Source of the DNA: Kordiimonadaceae bacterium | GTDB lineage: Bacteria; Pseudomonadota; Alphaproteobacteria; Sphingomonadales; Emcibacteraceae | Length of the DNA: 64,000 nucleotides | Direction of reading: 5' to 3' | Assembly: GCA_024236295.1 (NCBI GenBank) | Contig: JACKKT010000008.1 | Span: 81,805 to 145,804, forward strand | Part shown: piece after piece, positions 8,593 through 17,970 of the stretch | How the letters are laid out: each line of letters starts with the position of its first letter | Numbering within the stretch: position 1 is the stretch's first letter | Notes under the pieces: model-generated | Told to the model about the DNA's origin: nothing | Database searches by the model: none | What the model saw: only the letters and a program-made list of their open reading frames with translations | Translations under genes and position numbers: made by a program

Positions 8593-9937
8593 TCTTTGCC
8601 CTGCCAAGAAACTTCATAATTTTTTGGACCATTGCCGGCATTTCATCTTTATGCAACAGACGGCCTATGTAAAAAACGAAGAAAACATTAAGAATACCAA
8701 TAGTCAGGAAAATTTCCGGTAGTGTATAATCAAGGGACAAAAGAAAAATACTTCCCCCCGCCGATAAGACCATAAAAAGCGAATTCAGGATATTATTGGC
8801 AGCCACCATTCGTGATCTTTCCTGCGGGTCGCTTTCTGCCTGCATAATGGCATATAGCGGCACAATATAAACACCTCCTGAAACAGCAATACCTAGCAGG
8901 TCTATTACCACCCTTATATTTTTAGGTTCTGAAATGAAGTCTTTAACGCCGTATAGATCACCAAAAACCTCTAAGAGAGGTACTGATACTGATGAACTGG
9001 CAAAATAAAGATCAATTGTAAAAACTGTCATCATTAATGCAGCCAAGGGTACAAATCGGGCCGTGATGACCCCTTTAACCAATTTATTGCATAGTAGCGA
9101 ACCGACCCCGATCCCCACAGAGAAAGTACAAAGCAGCAGCGTTACCACCTGTTCGTTGGATTTTAAGATATCTTTGCCAAAAGTCGGGAACTGTGCCAGA
9201 AAAGTTGCGCCATAAAACCAGAACCAGGAAATACCGATTATGGTCAAAAATACACGATGCTTTGCTCTGGCCTTATTAATTATATTGATCGTTTCTGAAA
9301 ATAAATTCAAATTAATTTCAAGATCAGGTGCAACGCCTTTGGCCCTCGGTATTTTTTTGCTGGACAGATAACCGGACAAAGACACAAGTACAATCAACAG
9401 CGAAACAATTTCAATTCCATGGTCAGCCAAAATCAGTAGTCCCCCCAAAATGGTGCCAAGAAGTATAGCAATAAAGGTTCCCATTTCTATCAGACCATTA
9501 CCGCCAATAAGTTCATCCTGATTAAGATGATCAGGAAGGATACCATATTTAATAGGCCCGAAGAAAGTTGACTGGGTCCCCATCAAAAAAAGCAACAGCA
9601 ACAACATATAAAGGCTTCCCATAAAAAATGCAGCTGATGCCAATACCATCAGAATGATTTCGACCAGCTTTATTTTTTCTATCATCGCCGATTTTTCAAG
9701 CTTGTCCGCATATTGTCCGGCCAAAGATGAAAACAGAAAAAAAGGCAGAATAAATATGCCTGCCGCAATGTTGACCAACATTTTTTCATCAAACCCTGAG
9801 CGCAGTCCAACATCATATGTTACCAGCATCACTAGTGCTGTTTTAAACACATTATCATTAAAAGCTCCAAGAAATTGGGTAATAAAAAGAGGCGCAAACC
9901 TTTTCGTGCTAAAAAGATGAAATTGATTTTCCTGCAT
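8585..9937 (-). CDS. LplT-like MFS transporter (lysophospholipid transporter family)
   Basis: A 450-aa MFS protein whose N-terminus, RFAPLFITQFLGAFNDNVFK, is the hallmark of LplT and of the MFS part of Aas-type proteins, which flip lysophospholipids across the inner membrane for re-acylation. In many bacteria this domain is fused or adjacent to a PlsC acyltransferase and an acyl-ACP synthetase. Neither is present beside it here; the plsC at about 44 kb is distant. The frame opens with a TTG at 9973, but ATG 9937 has AGGG six bases upstream and starts at the conserved N-terminus, so it is chosen. It is first in a two-MFS operon. Confidence 0.82.
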   Translation of the reverse strand: MQENQFHLFSTKRFAPLFITQFLGAFNDNVFKTALVMLVTYDVGLRSGFDEKMLVNIAAGIFILPFFLFSSLAGQYADKLEKSAMIEKIKLVEIILMVLASAAFFMGSLYMLLLLLFLMGTQSTFFGPIKYGILPDHLNQDELIGGNGLIEMGTFIAILLGTILGGLLILADHGIEIVSLLIVLVSLSGYLSSKKIPRAKGVAPDLEINLNLFSETINIINKARAKHRVFLTIIGISWFWFYGATFLAQFPTFGKDILKSNEQVVTLLLCTFSVGIGVGSLLCNKLVKGVITARFVPLAALMMTVFTIDLYFASSSVSVPLLEVFGDLYGVKDFISEPKNIRVVIDLLGIAVSGGVYIVPLYAIMQAESDPQERSRMVAANNILNSLFMVLSAGGSIFLLSLDYTLPEIFLTIGILNVFFVFYIGRLLHKDEMPAMVQKIMKFLGRAKNG

Positions 9938-10080
9938 CAAGATCCCTGATTTTTTTCTTATCCAAATACTCAACCGGTATCTTTCACATATTCCTTTCTT
10001 TAAGCAAGCTTTATATTGTTTGATAAAAATCAGAATAGGCGTTTCATATCATTACATGATTGTTAAAAATACTTTAAATT

Positions 10081-13000
10081 TTATTGCTCTGATGCAATGT
10101 GATCCGTCCCGGCATTTTTAAAAATGCTGAGTATATTTTTCCTAAAATCGTTGAAATATATATATACAATCGGAACCAGGAACAAAGTTGCAATGGTTGA
10201 AAATAACACCCCGAAAGCCAGAGAAACCACTGTCGGGATCAGGAACTGAGCCTGCAGACTTGTTTCTGTCATCATTGGTGCCAGACCGATAAAGGTTGTA
10301 AATGATGTCAGGAAAATTGGTCTGAAACGTTCTTCTGCGGATATCTCAACTGCCCTAAGGGCACTTTCCCCCTTACTTCTTAAATCATTTATATAATCTA
10401 GCAGAACGAGGTTATCATTGACCACAACCCCAGCCGCGGCCACAATCCCGAGAATTGAATAGAGGCTGAAATCCATACCCATAAAGAAATGACCAAGAAC
10501 CGCTCCCATATAGGCAAAGGGAAGAGCTGTCAGGATTATAAATGGTTGACTGTAAGAATTAAACGCAACGGCCAGTAAAATATAAATACCAACAAGAGCC
10601 AGCGCAAATCCATTGGCCAGTGACGTAATAAACTCCTGCTGGTCTTTTTGCTGGCCTTCAAAACTTACTTCAACGTCCGGATATTTTGATTTCCACTGAT
10701 CAATATATTTATCCTGTATATCCTTTATGATCTCGGCCATGTTGGCAATATCCTTATTCACATTTGCCTTGACCGTTGTTGTCCGTTGGCGATCTGTCCG
10801 CTGAATTGTTGTATAGGCGCGCTGATATTTGACATCGCCCACAGATTCAAATGGAACCTCATCCCCTGTTCCTGTTCTGATCCGCATTTCATCCAGCGTG
10901 TCAAATGACCTTCTGTCTTCTTTAGGTAAGCGAACCATAACCTTAACCGTATCCTTGCCACGGGCTACACGCTGCACTTCCTGACCATAAAATGCCTGCC
11001 GGACCTGCCGGGCCATATCGGTCAGAGTCAGGCCCATATTTTCCGCGCTGGGCAAAATGGAAAGCACCGCTTCCATTCTTGCCGTATCTGCTGAATCGGA
11101 AATACTGTATAAGCCGTTATATCCTTCATAGGCTCTTTTGACATCCTCAGCCATCTGGTCAATAGCGTCACTATCCGGTGATTTAAGCATAATATTAATC
11201 GATTCTCCTGATCCTCCGGTGGTTGAAAAATCAAAAGATATTTCCCTGGCATCCGGGATTACAGGCAAAATATCACGCCACCGCGCCGCGTATTTAGCGA
11301 CGTCAAAATTCACGTTTTCGATATTCTGAAAAACCATGAATGCAGAAGCAAAAGAACCATTGCCGTTTGACATGACAAGCAGGTCTTTAAAAAGATCATC
11401 ATCAGGAAATTCTTTCCTTATTTCGGCTTCAATTTGTCTTGCTTTATCCTCAAGTAAAACGGAAGCATTATCCACAATATTGTATGGTGCCCCGGCAGGG
11501 AACTGAATACGTGCCTGGATAAAATTCATCGACACTTCAGGATTAAAGACCATTTTGATCCAGCCGGCCGCATGAATGGAGGTGACAATCATACTTAATG
11601 AAATAATCATCAATAGCGATAGTCCCTTATGGTGAAGGGCTTTATCAAGAAGCGGGCGATAGAGTTTGTGAATTGTATGGTTCAAAAAAGCCTGGGATTT
11701 TGTTTGTAGCAGCTTGGTAAAATTTGCCACTTTTTCTTGTACATATTTTGGAATTAAAAGCAGAAATATCCGCGCAAAATCATTGGGTTTCTTATCATTC
11801 AAATGCCTAAGGTGAGCGGGCAGGATAAAAAGCGCCTCAAGGATCGAAAAAGACAGGCACAATATTACCACAACCGGAATGCCAAAGATGAATTTGCCAA
11901 TTACACCGTCTATAAAAAGCATTGGCGAGAAAAAGATCATCGTGGTTGCTGCAGAGAAGATGACCGGTCTGGCCACTTTCAGGGCTCCATCTATCGAGCC
12001 TTGATCACCATGATTTCCTTTCTGGTTTTCAAGATGGATACTTTCGCCAATGATAATGGCGTCGTCAACGACTATTCCAAGAATGAGCAAAAAGGCAAAA
12101 AGGCTGATCATGCTTAAGGCAACACCTGTGGCTGGCAAAATGGCAAAGCAGCCAAGGAATGTGACAGCGATACCAGCCGACACCCATCCGGCAAGGGCAG
12201 GTGAAAGAAAGATCAGCAATCCGAAAAATACCAGTACCATACCCCCAACAGCATTCCAGATCAGCATATCAAGTCTGCTTTCAAAAATTTCTGATGTATC
12301 AAACCAGTTCGTAATTTTTATACCATCCGGAAGTGAAGGTCTTATTTCCTCATCAAGAACCCGGTTTAATTCGGCACTTAATTTGACAACATCCGGCGTA
12401 GATTCTGATCGGATGAATAAAAATAGTCCCGGCTTTCCATTCATGCGCAGCAATACATGATCATCCGTAAATCCATCGACCACATTGGCCACATCCTTAA
12501 GCAAGACCCGCGTTCCATCGGCATTCTGCAGGACGATAATATTCTCAAAATCCTGCTTCACATACGCCTGCCCGCGGGTTACAATCTGAATTTGACCGGC
12601 AATACTATCGACTTTTCCAGCGGGAAGGTTGGTCGAGGATTTTGAAATCGCATTTGCAACCTGATCAAAGGTCAGATTATATTTTTGCAGCTGAAGTTCT
12701 GAAACTTCAATAGAAACTTCATATTGACGATCCCCGTTCAGGACCGTTTTTGCCGCACCCGGAATTTCTGCCAAGCGATCCCGAACCTTACGGCCAACTT
12801 CTTTTAATTCATATTCAGAAGCATCCCCGTAAATTGCCAGATTCATAATATCCATCTGAACATAAGAACGTGAAATAATGGGCCGTTCCGAAAGGCTGGG
12901 GAATGTGTTAATGGCATCAACCCTGGCTTTTACCTGATTAAGAACACTTTCAACATCTTCGCCTTCCTCAATTTCAATGGTGACTGATCCAACGCCTTCC

Positions 13001-13257
13001 TGGGCACGCCCAGTAAGCCTTTTAATGCCGCGAATATCGAATACCGCTTCCTCAAGCCGGATAACAATGCGGTCTTCCACTTCCTTCGGACCGGCGCCCA
13101 GATAAGGGACACTGACATTGATAATATCTGTCGCAGCCGTCGGCATTGCCGTCTTGCCGATATTGATATACCCAATGACGCCAAGACCAAGAACCACCAA
13201 CATGATCAGATTTGATGCCACCGGATTCTTAACAAACCATCTGACCAGACTAGTCAT
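10081..13257 (-). CDS. RND efflux pump inner-membrane permease (AcrB/HAE1 type)
   Basis: A protein of about 1058 aa with the RND layout: TM1 at the N-terminus, a large periplasmic porter loop, TM2-6 (including GIVVDDAIIIGES, the conserved TM4 Asp pair), a second large loop and TM7-12. It is the proton-driven permease of a tripartite drug or metabolite exporter. The frame extends to an ATG at 13278, but the ATG at 13257 has GGAG seven bases upstream and overlaps the adaptor stop as ATGACTAG, so translation is probably coupled. It is the last gene of the OMF-adaptor-RND operon. Substrate unknown. Confidence 0.93.
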   Translation of the reverse strand: MTSLVRWFVKNPVASNLIMLVVLGLGVIGYINIGKTAMPTAATDIINVSVPYLGAGPKEVEDRIVIRLEEAVFDIRGIKRLTGRAQEGVGSVTIEIEEGEDVESVLNQVKARVDAINTFPSLSERPIISRSYVQMDIMNLAIYGDASEYELKEVGRKVRDRLAEIPGAAKTVLNGDRQYEVSIEVSELQLQKYNLTFDQVANAISKSSTNLPAGKVDSIAGQIQIVTRGQAYVKQDFENIIVLQNADGTRVLLKDVANVVDGFTDDHVLLRMNGKPGLFLFIRSESTPDVVKLSAELNRVLDEEIRPSLPDGIKITNWFDTSEIFESRLDMLIWNAVGGMVLVFFGLLIFLSPALAGWVSAGIAVTFLGCFAILPATGVALSMISLFAFLLILGIVVDDAIIIGESIHLENQKGNHGDQGSIDGALKVARPVIFSAATTMIFFSPMLFIDGVIGKFIFGIPVVVILCLSFSILEALFILPAHLRHLNDKKPNDFARIFLLLIPKYVQEKVANFTKLLQTKSQAFLNHTIHKLYRPLLDKALHHKGLSLLMIISLSMIVTSIHAAGWIKMVFNPEVSMNFIQARIQFPAGAPYNIVDNASVLLEDKARQIEAEIRKEFPDDDLFKDLLVMSNGNGSFASAFMVFQNIENVNFDVAKYAARWRDILPVIPDAREISFDFSTTGGSGESINIMLKSPDSDAIDQMAEDVKRAYEGYNGLYSISDSADTARMEAVLSILPSAENMGLTLTDMARQVRQAFYGQEVQRVARGKDTVKVMVRLPKEDRRSFDTLDEMRIRTGTGDEVPFESVGDVKYQRAYTTIQRTDRQRTTTVKANVNKDIANMAEIIKDIQDKYIDQWKSKYPDVEVSFEGQQKDQQEFITSLANGFALALVGIYILLAVAFNSYSQPFIILTALPFAYMGAVLGHFFMGMDFSLYSILGIVAAAGVVVNDNLVLLDYINDLRSKGESALRAVEISAEERFRPIFLTSFTTFIGLAPMMTETSLQAQFLIPTVVSLAFGVLFSTIATLFLVPIVYIYFNDFRKNILSIFKNAGTDHIASEQ

Positions 13258-14494
13258 TATTTTTCTCCGATGGCGCATTATTTAAACCTTCAGGCATCAA
13301 GGTTGATGCCAGATCAACCATAGAGGTCTGAGGGTCCGTTTCAACCAGCAACCCATCAACACCTACCCCCAACTGTGACAAATTGACGATATCGCCATCT
13401 TCAATTCCCGATCCAACAACAATATAATCGCTGTTGGTTTCAATCACATCGACCATTCGGGTTCGAAGCCTATGATCCTTGTCCACAATGAGAACCTGAT
13501 TGCCCTGTCTTAGACTTTCTCTCGGTAGCCTATATACATTTTCAAAAGAACGGCCTTCAATTTCTGCACTGACAAACTGGCCTATGGTTATTGGCGTACC
13601 ATCACGTGGGGAATCAAGCTCATCCCCTTTCAGTTCAGCAACCACATAAAGAATGCGGCTCTTTACATCAATAATCCCTTCTGTTCTTACGACACGGGCG
13701 TTCCACGAATTTTCCTTATTGGCAAACTGCCCGGTTAAACGCACTTCATATTGACGCTTCCCGGTCTGGAGGCCTGCGAGATCAAATTGAGATATATCTC
13801 TGTTTGTAAGTGGCAATCTTACTTCAAGTGTTTCTGTGGAATAATATTTACCGACTTTAATACCTCTATTCAGGAACTGACCGAAATCGACATTTTTTTC
13901 TGTTAAAATGCCTTCAAACGGCGCTTTAATTACAGTACGCTCAAGATCCAGTTCTGCTTTTTTCAGGCTTGCTTCTGCTGATTTAAGGGCTGCTATTGCC
14001 CCTTCACGTTGTGGTTTTCGAAGGGTCAGATCAGATGCTTCACCCTGACCAAGCTCTGCCCATTCAGCTGCCGCCAATTCCGCCTCCGCATTTTCCTGCA
14101 TGACTCGCTGTTTACGTTCGGCAATACTGGCTTCTGCGGTTACGACGGCCAGTTCATAATCCCGAGGATCAATTTTTATGATCACCTCATCTTTTTTGAA
14201 TCTTCCGCCGGAAACAAATTTAGGAGAAACATAAGTAACTTCACCGGATACCTGGGGAATAATATCAATCACCTGTTTTGCCGCTACAGTGCCCTGGCTT
14301 TTGACAAAAAGTTTCATGTCGGACTTTTGAGCAATGGTTGATCTTATGGTTCTTGGAAGAATTTCAGTTTTCTGCCCTTCAGGTTCTGGACCAAAATGTA
14401 TAATTGTTCCGGCAACGCCAATCCCTATACCTAGTATAATTAGACCGGGCATCATTCTTTTTAAGCCGTTGGTTAAAGAATTAAAAAAATTCAT
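13250..14494 (-). CDS. RND efflux periplasmic adaptor (HlyD/AcrA family)
   Basis: A 414-aa membrane-fusion protein with one N-terminal membrane segment (residues about 14-33), a split lipoyl domain (KSQGTVAAKQVIDIIPQVSG and later IKAPFEGILTEKNVDFGQFL) flanking an Ala/Glu/Lys-rich helical hairpin, then beta-barrel and membrane-proximal domains. It bridges the permease to the outer-membrane channel. The start overlaps the upstream channel gene by 4 bp (ATGA) and the end overlaps the permease gene by 8 bp. Confidence 0.93.
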   Translation of the reverse strand: MNFFNSLTNGLKRMMPGLIILGIGIGVAGTIIHFGPEPEGQKTEILPRTIRSTIAQKSDMKLFVKSQGTVAAKQVIDIIPQVSGEVTYVSPKFVSGGRFKKDEVIIKIDPRDYELAVVTAEASIAERKQRVMQENAEAELAAAEWAELGQGEASDLTLRKPQREGAIAALKSAEASLKKAELDLERTVIKAPFEGILTEKNVDFGQFLNRGIKVGKYYSTETLEVRLPLTNRDISQFDLAGLQTGKRQYEVRLTGQFANKENSWNARVVRTEGIIDVKSRILYVVAELKGDELDSPRDGTPITIGQFVSAEIEGRSFENVYRLPRESLRQGNQVLIVDKDHRLRTRMVDVIETNSDYIVVGSGIEDGDIVNLSQLGVGVDGLLVETDPQTSMVDLASTLMPEGLNNAPSEKNND

Positions 14495-15954
14495 GATGAT
14501 ATACCCCCGTTTTCTTCATCGCCTTTGTTATTCAGTTCCATCCTGACAGTTTCATTTTCCAGCACATCAGGAAGTGAGCGGGTTGTAAAATCACCGCCCA
14601 AGGATAAATATAGTGAAATTCGATTATTGATACGCTGCTTTTTTATACTAAGTAGCTGACTTTGCTGGGTCAGGCTTGATCTTTGTGACTGAAGCAACGT
14701 TGAAATGGTAATAAGCCCTTGTGAATACTGCTCAAGTGCCACTTCTTCAGCGGCAATGGCATTTTGTGCGGCAATTTCAATATGCTGAACCCTATCAGCC
14801 AGAGAACGATCATAATCAAGGGCATCTTCAACTTCTTTAAAAGCCCGAAGAAGGGTCTGAGCATAATTCTGTTTTTGTGCTTCAAAATTTAACTGCTCAG
14901 CTTTAGCCGCATAACGTAACTGGCCTCCCTGAAAAATTGGCTGGGTAATGCCACCAACCAAATTCCAGAATACATTATCAAATTTCAATAGCTCTCCAAA
15001 TTCTTCTGACGTATTACTGCCGCGCGCTGTTATAGAAATGCTGGGCAACATTGCCTTTTCAGCTGCTTGTGCCCGATAGCCCGCAGAAAATAGCCGCGCC
15101 TTTGCTGACTGAAGATCAGGCCTGCGTTCTAGAATATCCAGAGGAATACCAATCGGGATTTCATCAAGCTCATCCGGAATTTTTCCTGAAACGTCAATAT
15201 TGGCGGAAGGGTATCTTCCTGCAAATAATTCTAACCTTCTTAATGAAATTCTAAGATCAGTTTCGCGCTGCTTTTCTGTTGCTTTTGCAGCTTCCAGACT
15301 TGTAATTGATAGCCGGAGATCAAGTCCGCTTGACAGGCCTTTTTCAAACCGATCCCTGATTATCCCGGTGGCCCGCTCATAATTTTTGACAGTTCTACGG
15401 GAAAGTTCCCGTTGCTGATTGGCTTCAATCACATCAAACCAGGATTGCGTTACCTGTGCTGCTAATGAAAGGCGGGCTCCATAAAAATCATATTTCGCCA
15501 CTTCATAATTTGACTTGGCATTTGCCGCACTAGCAGAAAGCTTGCCCCAAAGATCAATTTCCCAACTGGCATCCAGTCCAAGTGAAAAACTGTTTGATGT
15601 ATTTTCAACGGGCATTTCAACACTAGTACGACTAGCGCTAAAATTGGCACCAACCCGAGGCAATAATCGTCCGGATGCAGCATCAGCTGTATAGCCTGCC
15701 GAGCGCATTCTTAAAGCCACCTCATTATAATTGGGATTATTTAGCAACACTGCTCTGACAAACTTGCTAAGCGGCTCAATTGCGAAATTATCCAGCCATC
15801 CATTTTCGACAGCCGTATCATTACCGGCAACTGCTTGCCAATTATCGTTGATTTCAACAATTCCGCTAAATTCATCTTCAGCAACAGGAAGTGATGAACA
15901 AGCTGACAACATAATTGTCAGCGCCGTCATGGCCCAAATTTTTGACGTATTCAT
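14491..15954 (-). CDS. RND efflux outer-membrane factor (NodT/OprM-type lipoprotein)
   Basis: A 487-aa TolC-like protein with a lipobox ending in Cys19 (LSAC) and two repeats rich in long amphipathic helices (residues about 80-270 and 290-450), as in the NodT subfamily of outer-membrane channels. Landmarks are SLGLDASWEIDLWGKLSASA and IPLDILERRPDLQSAKARL. It is first in the operon and should be the exit duct of the pump. No adjacent regulator gene exists. A pair of 11-bp direct repeats lies about 135-165 bp upstream. Confidence 0.93.
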   Translation of the reverse strand: MNTSKIWAMTALTIMLSACSSLPVAEDEFSGIVEINDNWQAVAGNDTAVENGWLDNFAIEPLSKFVRAVLLNNPNYNEVALRMRSAGYTADAASGRLLPRVGANFSASRTSVEMPVENTSNSFSLGLDASWEIDLWGKLSASAANAKSNYEVAKYDFYGARLSLAAQVTQSWFDVIEANQQRELSRRTVKNYERATGIIRDRFEKGLSSGLDLRLSITSLEAAKATEKQRETDLRISLRRLELFAGRYPSANIDVSGKIPDELDEIPIGIPLDILERRPDLQSAKARLFSAGYRAQAAEKAMLPSISITARGSNTSEEFGELLKFDNVFWNLVGGITQPIFQGGQLRYAAKAEQLNFEAQKQNYAQTLLRAFKEVEDALDYDRSLADRVQHIEIAAQNAIAAEEVALEQYSQGLITISTLLQSQRSSLTQQSQLLSIKKQRINNRISLYLSLGGDFTTRSLPDVLENETVRMELNNKGDEENGGISS

Positions 15955-16088
15955 TCAAATACTCATTTATTGTTGATCTGGTAAACAGTAATTTTTTTAT
16001 TCAGCTACCGGATCTATATTTATTTGAAATATCTTCCTGACCTAAAAATAACCGACAATGGCGATCGCTGCTAGTCACAATTATGTTT

Positions 16089-16120
16089 TTTTATCTCAAA
16101 ATATATGTATTTTATCTCAA
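16089..16120. repeat. Two 11-bp direct repeats, 21 bp apart, upstream of the efflux operon
   Basis: TTTTATCTCAA occurs at 16089-16099 and again at 16110-16120, exactly 21 bp start to start, or two helical turns. On the operon strand this is TTGAGATAAAA twice. The phasing fits a regulator bound to one face of the helix. It lies between the efflux operon start (15954) and the phosphatase gene end (16139). No regulator is assigned. Confidence 0.45.
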
Positions 16121-16138
16121 TCAGGAATTATCAGCTGA

Positions 16139-16969
16139 CTAGCCACCTATAATTTCATCACTTTTCTGGCCGTCAGGGGTAAAGCATACTGCATGTAACT
16201 TCCCGCCACGACCACACCCTCCGTCTATCGTCGCTGTAAATTCACAACTAAGATTGATGCCGGCATTTTTATGGTCATAACCTCTTATGACTTTACTGAA
16301 ATTTGAAAATTTCTCATTTATGTCACCGAACTGACCATTGTCCCACCAAAACTGATCCTTTTGCATGGTTAGTGGTCGCGTTGTATCAACGCACGCATGT
16401 ACAAATAAAAGATTTCCATCATCTGTTATGCAGGCGCGCTTAAGATTATTTGTCAGTTCGATGTGTCCCGGGCAGGTCTGAATTTTCCTTCGGATTCCAT
16501 TCGTCCATTTGGTAAGTGCCATTGTACCCTGACGAACAATGGCCTTGGCTGCGGTTTTATTTTCGCCATAAGCTGCAAGTGAACTTCCCATACCATGGTC
16601 AAGCAACCAATCCATAACGTTAGCAGGATCAGGGGCAAAGTGGATTTGCAGAAGCTTAAAAAACATTTCTTCCCGTGCCCCACGAAGATAAACAAAATCT
16701 TCAGGCATAAAAACTTCCGGTAACGACATTAAAGTACGGCGGGCGATTAATATTTCATCATAAGTTTCTTTATTTTGGTCACTATCCCCAAAATAATTAC
16801 CAAGATAAACCAGTTTATCGCCTTTACGGAATTTAGAAATCAGTATTTTATGAATGGACCGCAGTTTTTCGAGCTCGCCATGGATTGATCCGATTGCCCA
16901 AATACGTTTAGCATTTTTTAAAATACCGTATCTGTTATTATCCAGACCGGAAAAATCATTCACTTCCAT
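16139..16969 (-). CDS. Degenerate PPP-type metallophosphatase-like protein
   Basis: A 276-aa protein with the order of motifs of serine/threonine (PPP) phosphatases, but altered. The usual GDxHG reads GSIHG, GDxxDRG reads GNYFGDSD, and GNHE reads RGAREE. The later His motif LFVHA and a C-terminal GGCGRGGKLHAV segment remain. Loss of several metal ligands suggests a pseudophosphatase or altered metal site. From memory, similar proteins with eroded motifs occur near carD in other Alphaproteobacteria, which argues for a conserved non-standard function rather than decay. It lies downstream of the carD terminator, so it probably has its own promoter or depends on readthrough. Confidence 0.75.
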   Translation of the reverse strand: MEVNDFSGLDNNRYGILKNAKRIWAIGSIHGELEKLRSIHKILISKFRKGDKLVYLGNYFGDSDQNKETYDEILIARRTLMSLPEVFMPEDFVYLRGAREEMFFKLLQIHFAPDPANVMDWLLDHGMGSSLAAYGENKTAAKAIVRQGTMALTKWTNGIRRKIQTCPGHIELTNNLKRACITDDGNLLFVHACVDTTRPLTMQKDQFWWDNGQFGDINEKFSNFSKVIRGYDHKNAGINLSCEFTATIDGGCGRGGKLHAVCFTPDGQKSDEIIGG

Positions 16970-17042
16970 AAATTTAAAAATTCCAAGATTTAGTTGCTTA
17001 ACCTGTATGCTTTATCAATTTTAAATGTTTTATTAAACAAAA

Positions 17043-17066
17043 AAAGCCCGTTATTAAACGGGCTTT
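17043..17066 (-). terminator. Intrinsic terminator after carD
   Basis: A perfect 10-bp stem, AAAGCCCGTT paired with AACGGGCTTT, with a 4-base loop. On the minus strand it is followed by a run of seven Ts. It lies just after the carD stop. Confidence 0.9.
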
Positions 17067-17087
17067 AAAGATTATTTTACCACGACT

Positions 17088-17600
17088 TTACGCCGCAATT
17101 TCTGGTGCAAGGACATTTTCCAGTTTAATCAATGCTTCTTTTTCACAAATATCTTCCACGGCAGCAACTTCACGGGCCAGACGACTGATCGCCGCTTCGA
17201 AAATTTGCCGCTCACTATAAGACTGTTCAGACTGATCTCCACTGCGATAAAGATCACGGACCACTTCAGCAAGGAATATAACACTACCAGAATTTATCTT
17301 GGTTTCATATTCCTGTGCACGCCTGCTCCACATAGTCCTTTTAATTTTTGCTTTGCCTTTTAAGGTCTCAAAAGCTTTATCCATTGTTTCCTTATCTGAA
17401 ATGCTCCTCATTCCAGCACCGGCCGCTTTGTTAGTTGGCACCCGTAGTGTCATTCTTTCCCTTTCAAAGCGGATCACATAAAGTTCAATGGACATACCTG
17501 ATATTTCCTGTATCTGAATATCAATAATATTGCCAACACCATGCTTAGGGTAAACGATGCTCTGATCGATGGAAAATTCCAATTTTTCAGATTTAGCCAT
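17088..17600 (-). CDS. carD: CarD/CdnL-family transcription regulator
   Basis: A 170-aa protein. The N-terminal CarD_CdnL/TRCF RNA-polymerase-interaction domain (residues about 8-70) contains YPKHGVGNIIDI and RFERERMTLRVPTNKA. The C-terminal helical domain contains MWSRRAQEYETKINSG and the conserved YRSGDQSEQSYSERQIFEAA. CarD proteins bind the RNA polymerase beta subunit and stabilise open complexes at rRNA and growth promoters. RBS GGAGAG precedes the ATG and a strong terminator follows the stop. The neighbourhood with fdxA, S4 protein and helicase is typical of Alphaproteobacteria. Confidence 0.95.
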   Translation of the reverse strand: MAKSEKLEFSIDQSIVYPKHGVGNIIDIQIQEISGMSIELYVIRFERERMTLRVPTNKAAGAGMRSISDKETMDKAFETLKGKAKIKRTMWSRRAQEYETKINSGSVIFLAEVVRDLYRSGDQSEQSYSERQIFEAAISRLAREVAAVEDICEKEALIKLENVLAPEIAA

Positions 17601-17623
17601 AAAAAAACTCTCCGTAATAATTC

Positions 17624-17662
17624 GGGACGATCACCTGTAATAAAGGTGGATAAAAACGTCCC
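17624..17662 (-). promoter_or_regulatory. Nested hairpin in the carD leader
   Basis: An outer stem GGGACG (17624-17629) pairs with CGTCCC (17657-17662). An inner stem CACCT (17632-17636) pairs with AGGTG (17644-17648). It sits just upstream of the carD ribosome binding site, so it could affect translation or mRNA stability. Function is inference. Confidence 0.45.
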
Positions 17663-17907
17663 ACAAAATTCAAAAAAAATATTTATCACATAACTGTAAT
17701 ATTTTTTGCTAGATGACTTTAACTATGCATACAGAAATAAAAAAATTTAACAAATTTCCAACCAAAGCCAAATATACACTTCGGTAATAAATTTTTATTA
17801 TTTTGAATTATTGATTTAGAATCAGTAAGTTAAAAAAGTCCCTATCAATCAGTCACGTTCTAACGGGATATAGTGTAACATATTTTTAACAAAAATCCTA
17901 CCCTTTA

Positions 17908-17941
17908 TATCACATATAAAATAATACTTTATTTTGTGATA
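17908..17941 (-). terminator. AT-rich hairpin after fdxA, possible terminator
   Basis: TATCACA (17908-17914) pairs with TGTGATA (17935-17941), with further A/T pairing inside. It starts 30 bp after the fdxA stop. There is no clear T-run, so it may be an mRNA 3' end stabiliser. The rest of the 370-bp gap between fdxA and carD (17601-17970) is very AT-rich. Apart from the carD leader hairpin I see no gene in it; it should hold the carD promoter. Confidence 0.4.
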
Positions 17942-17970
17942 CAGGATAATTGCAAAAATTTGAAAAAACT

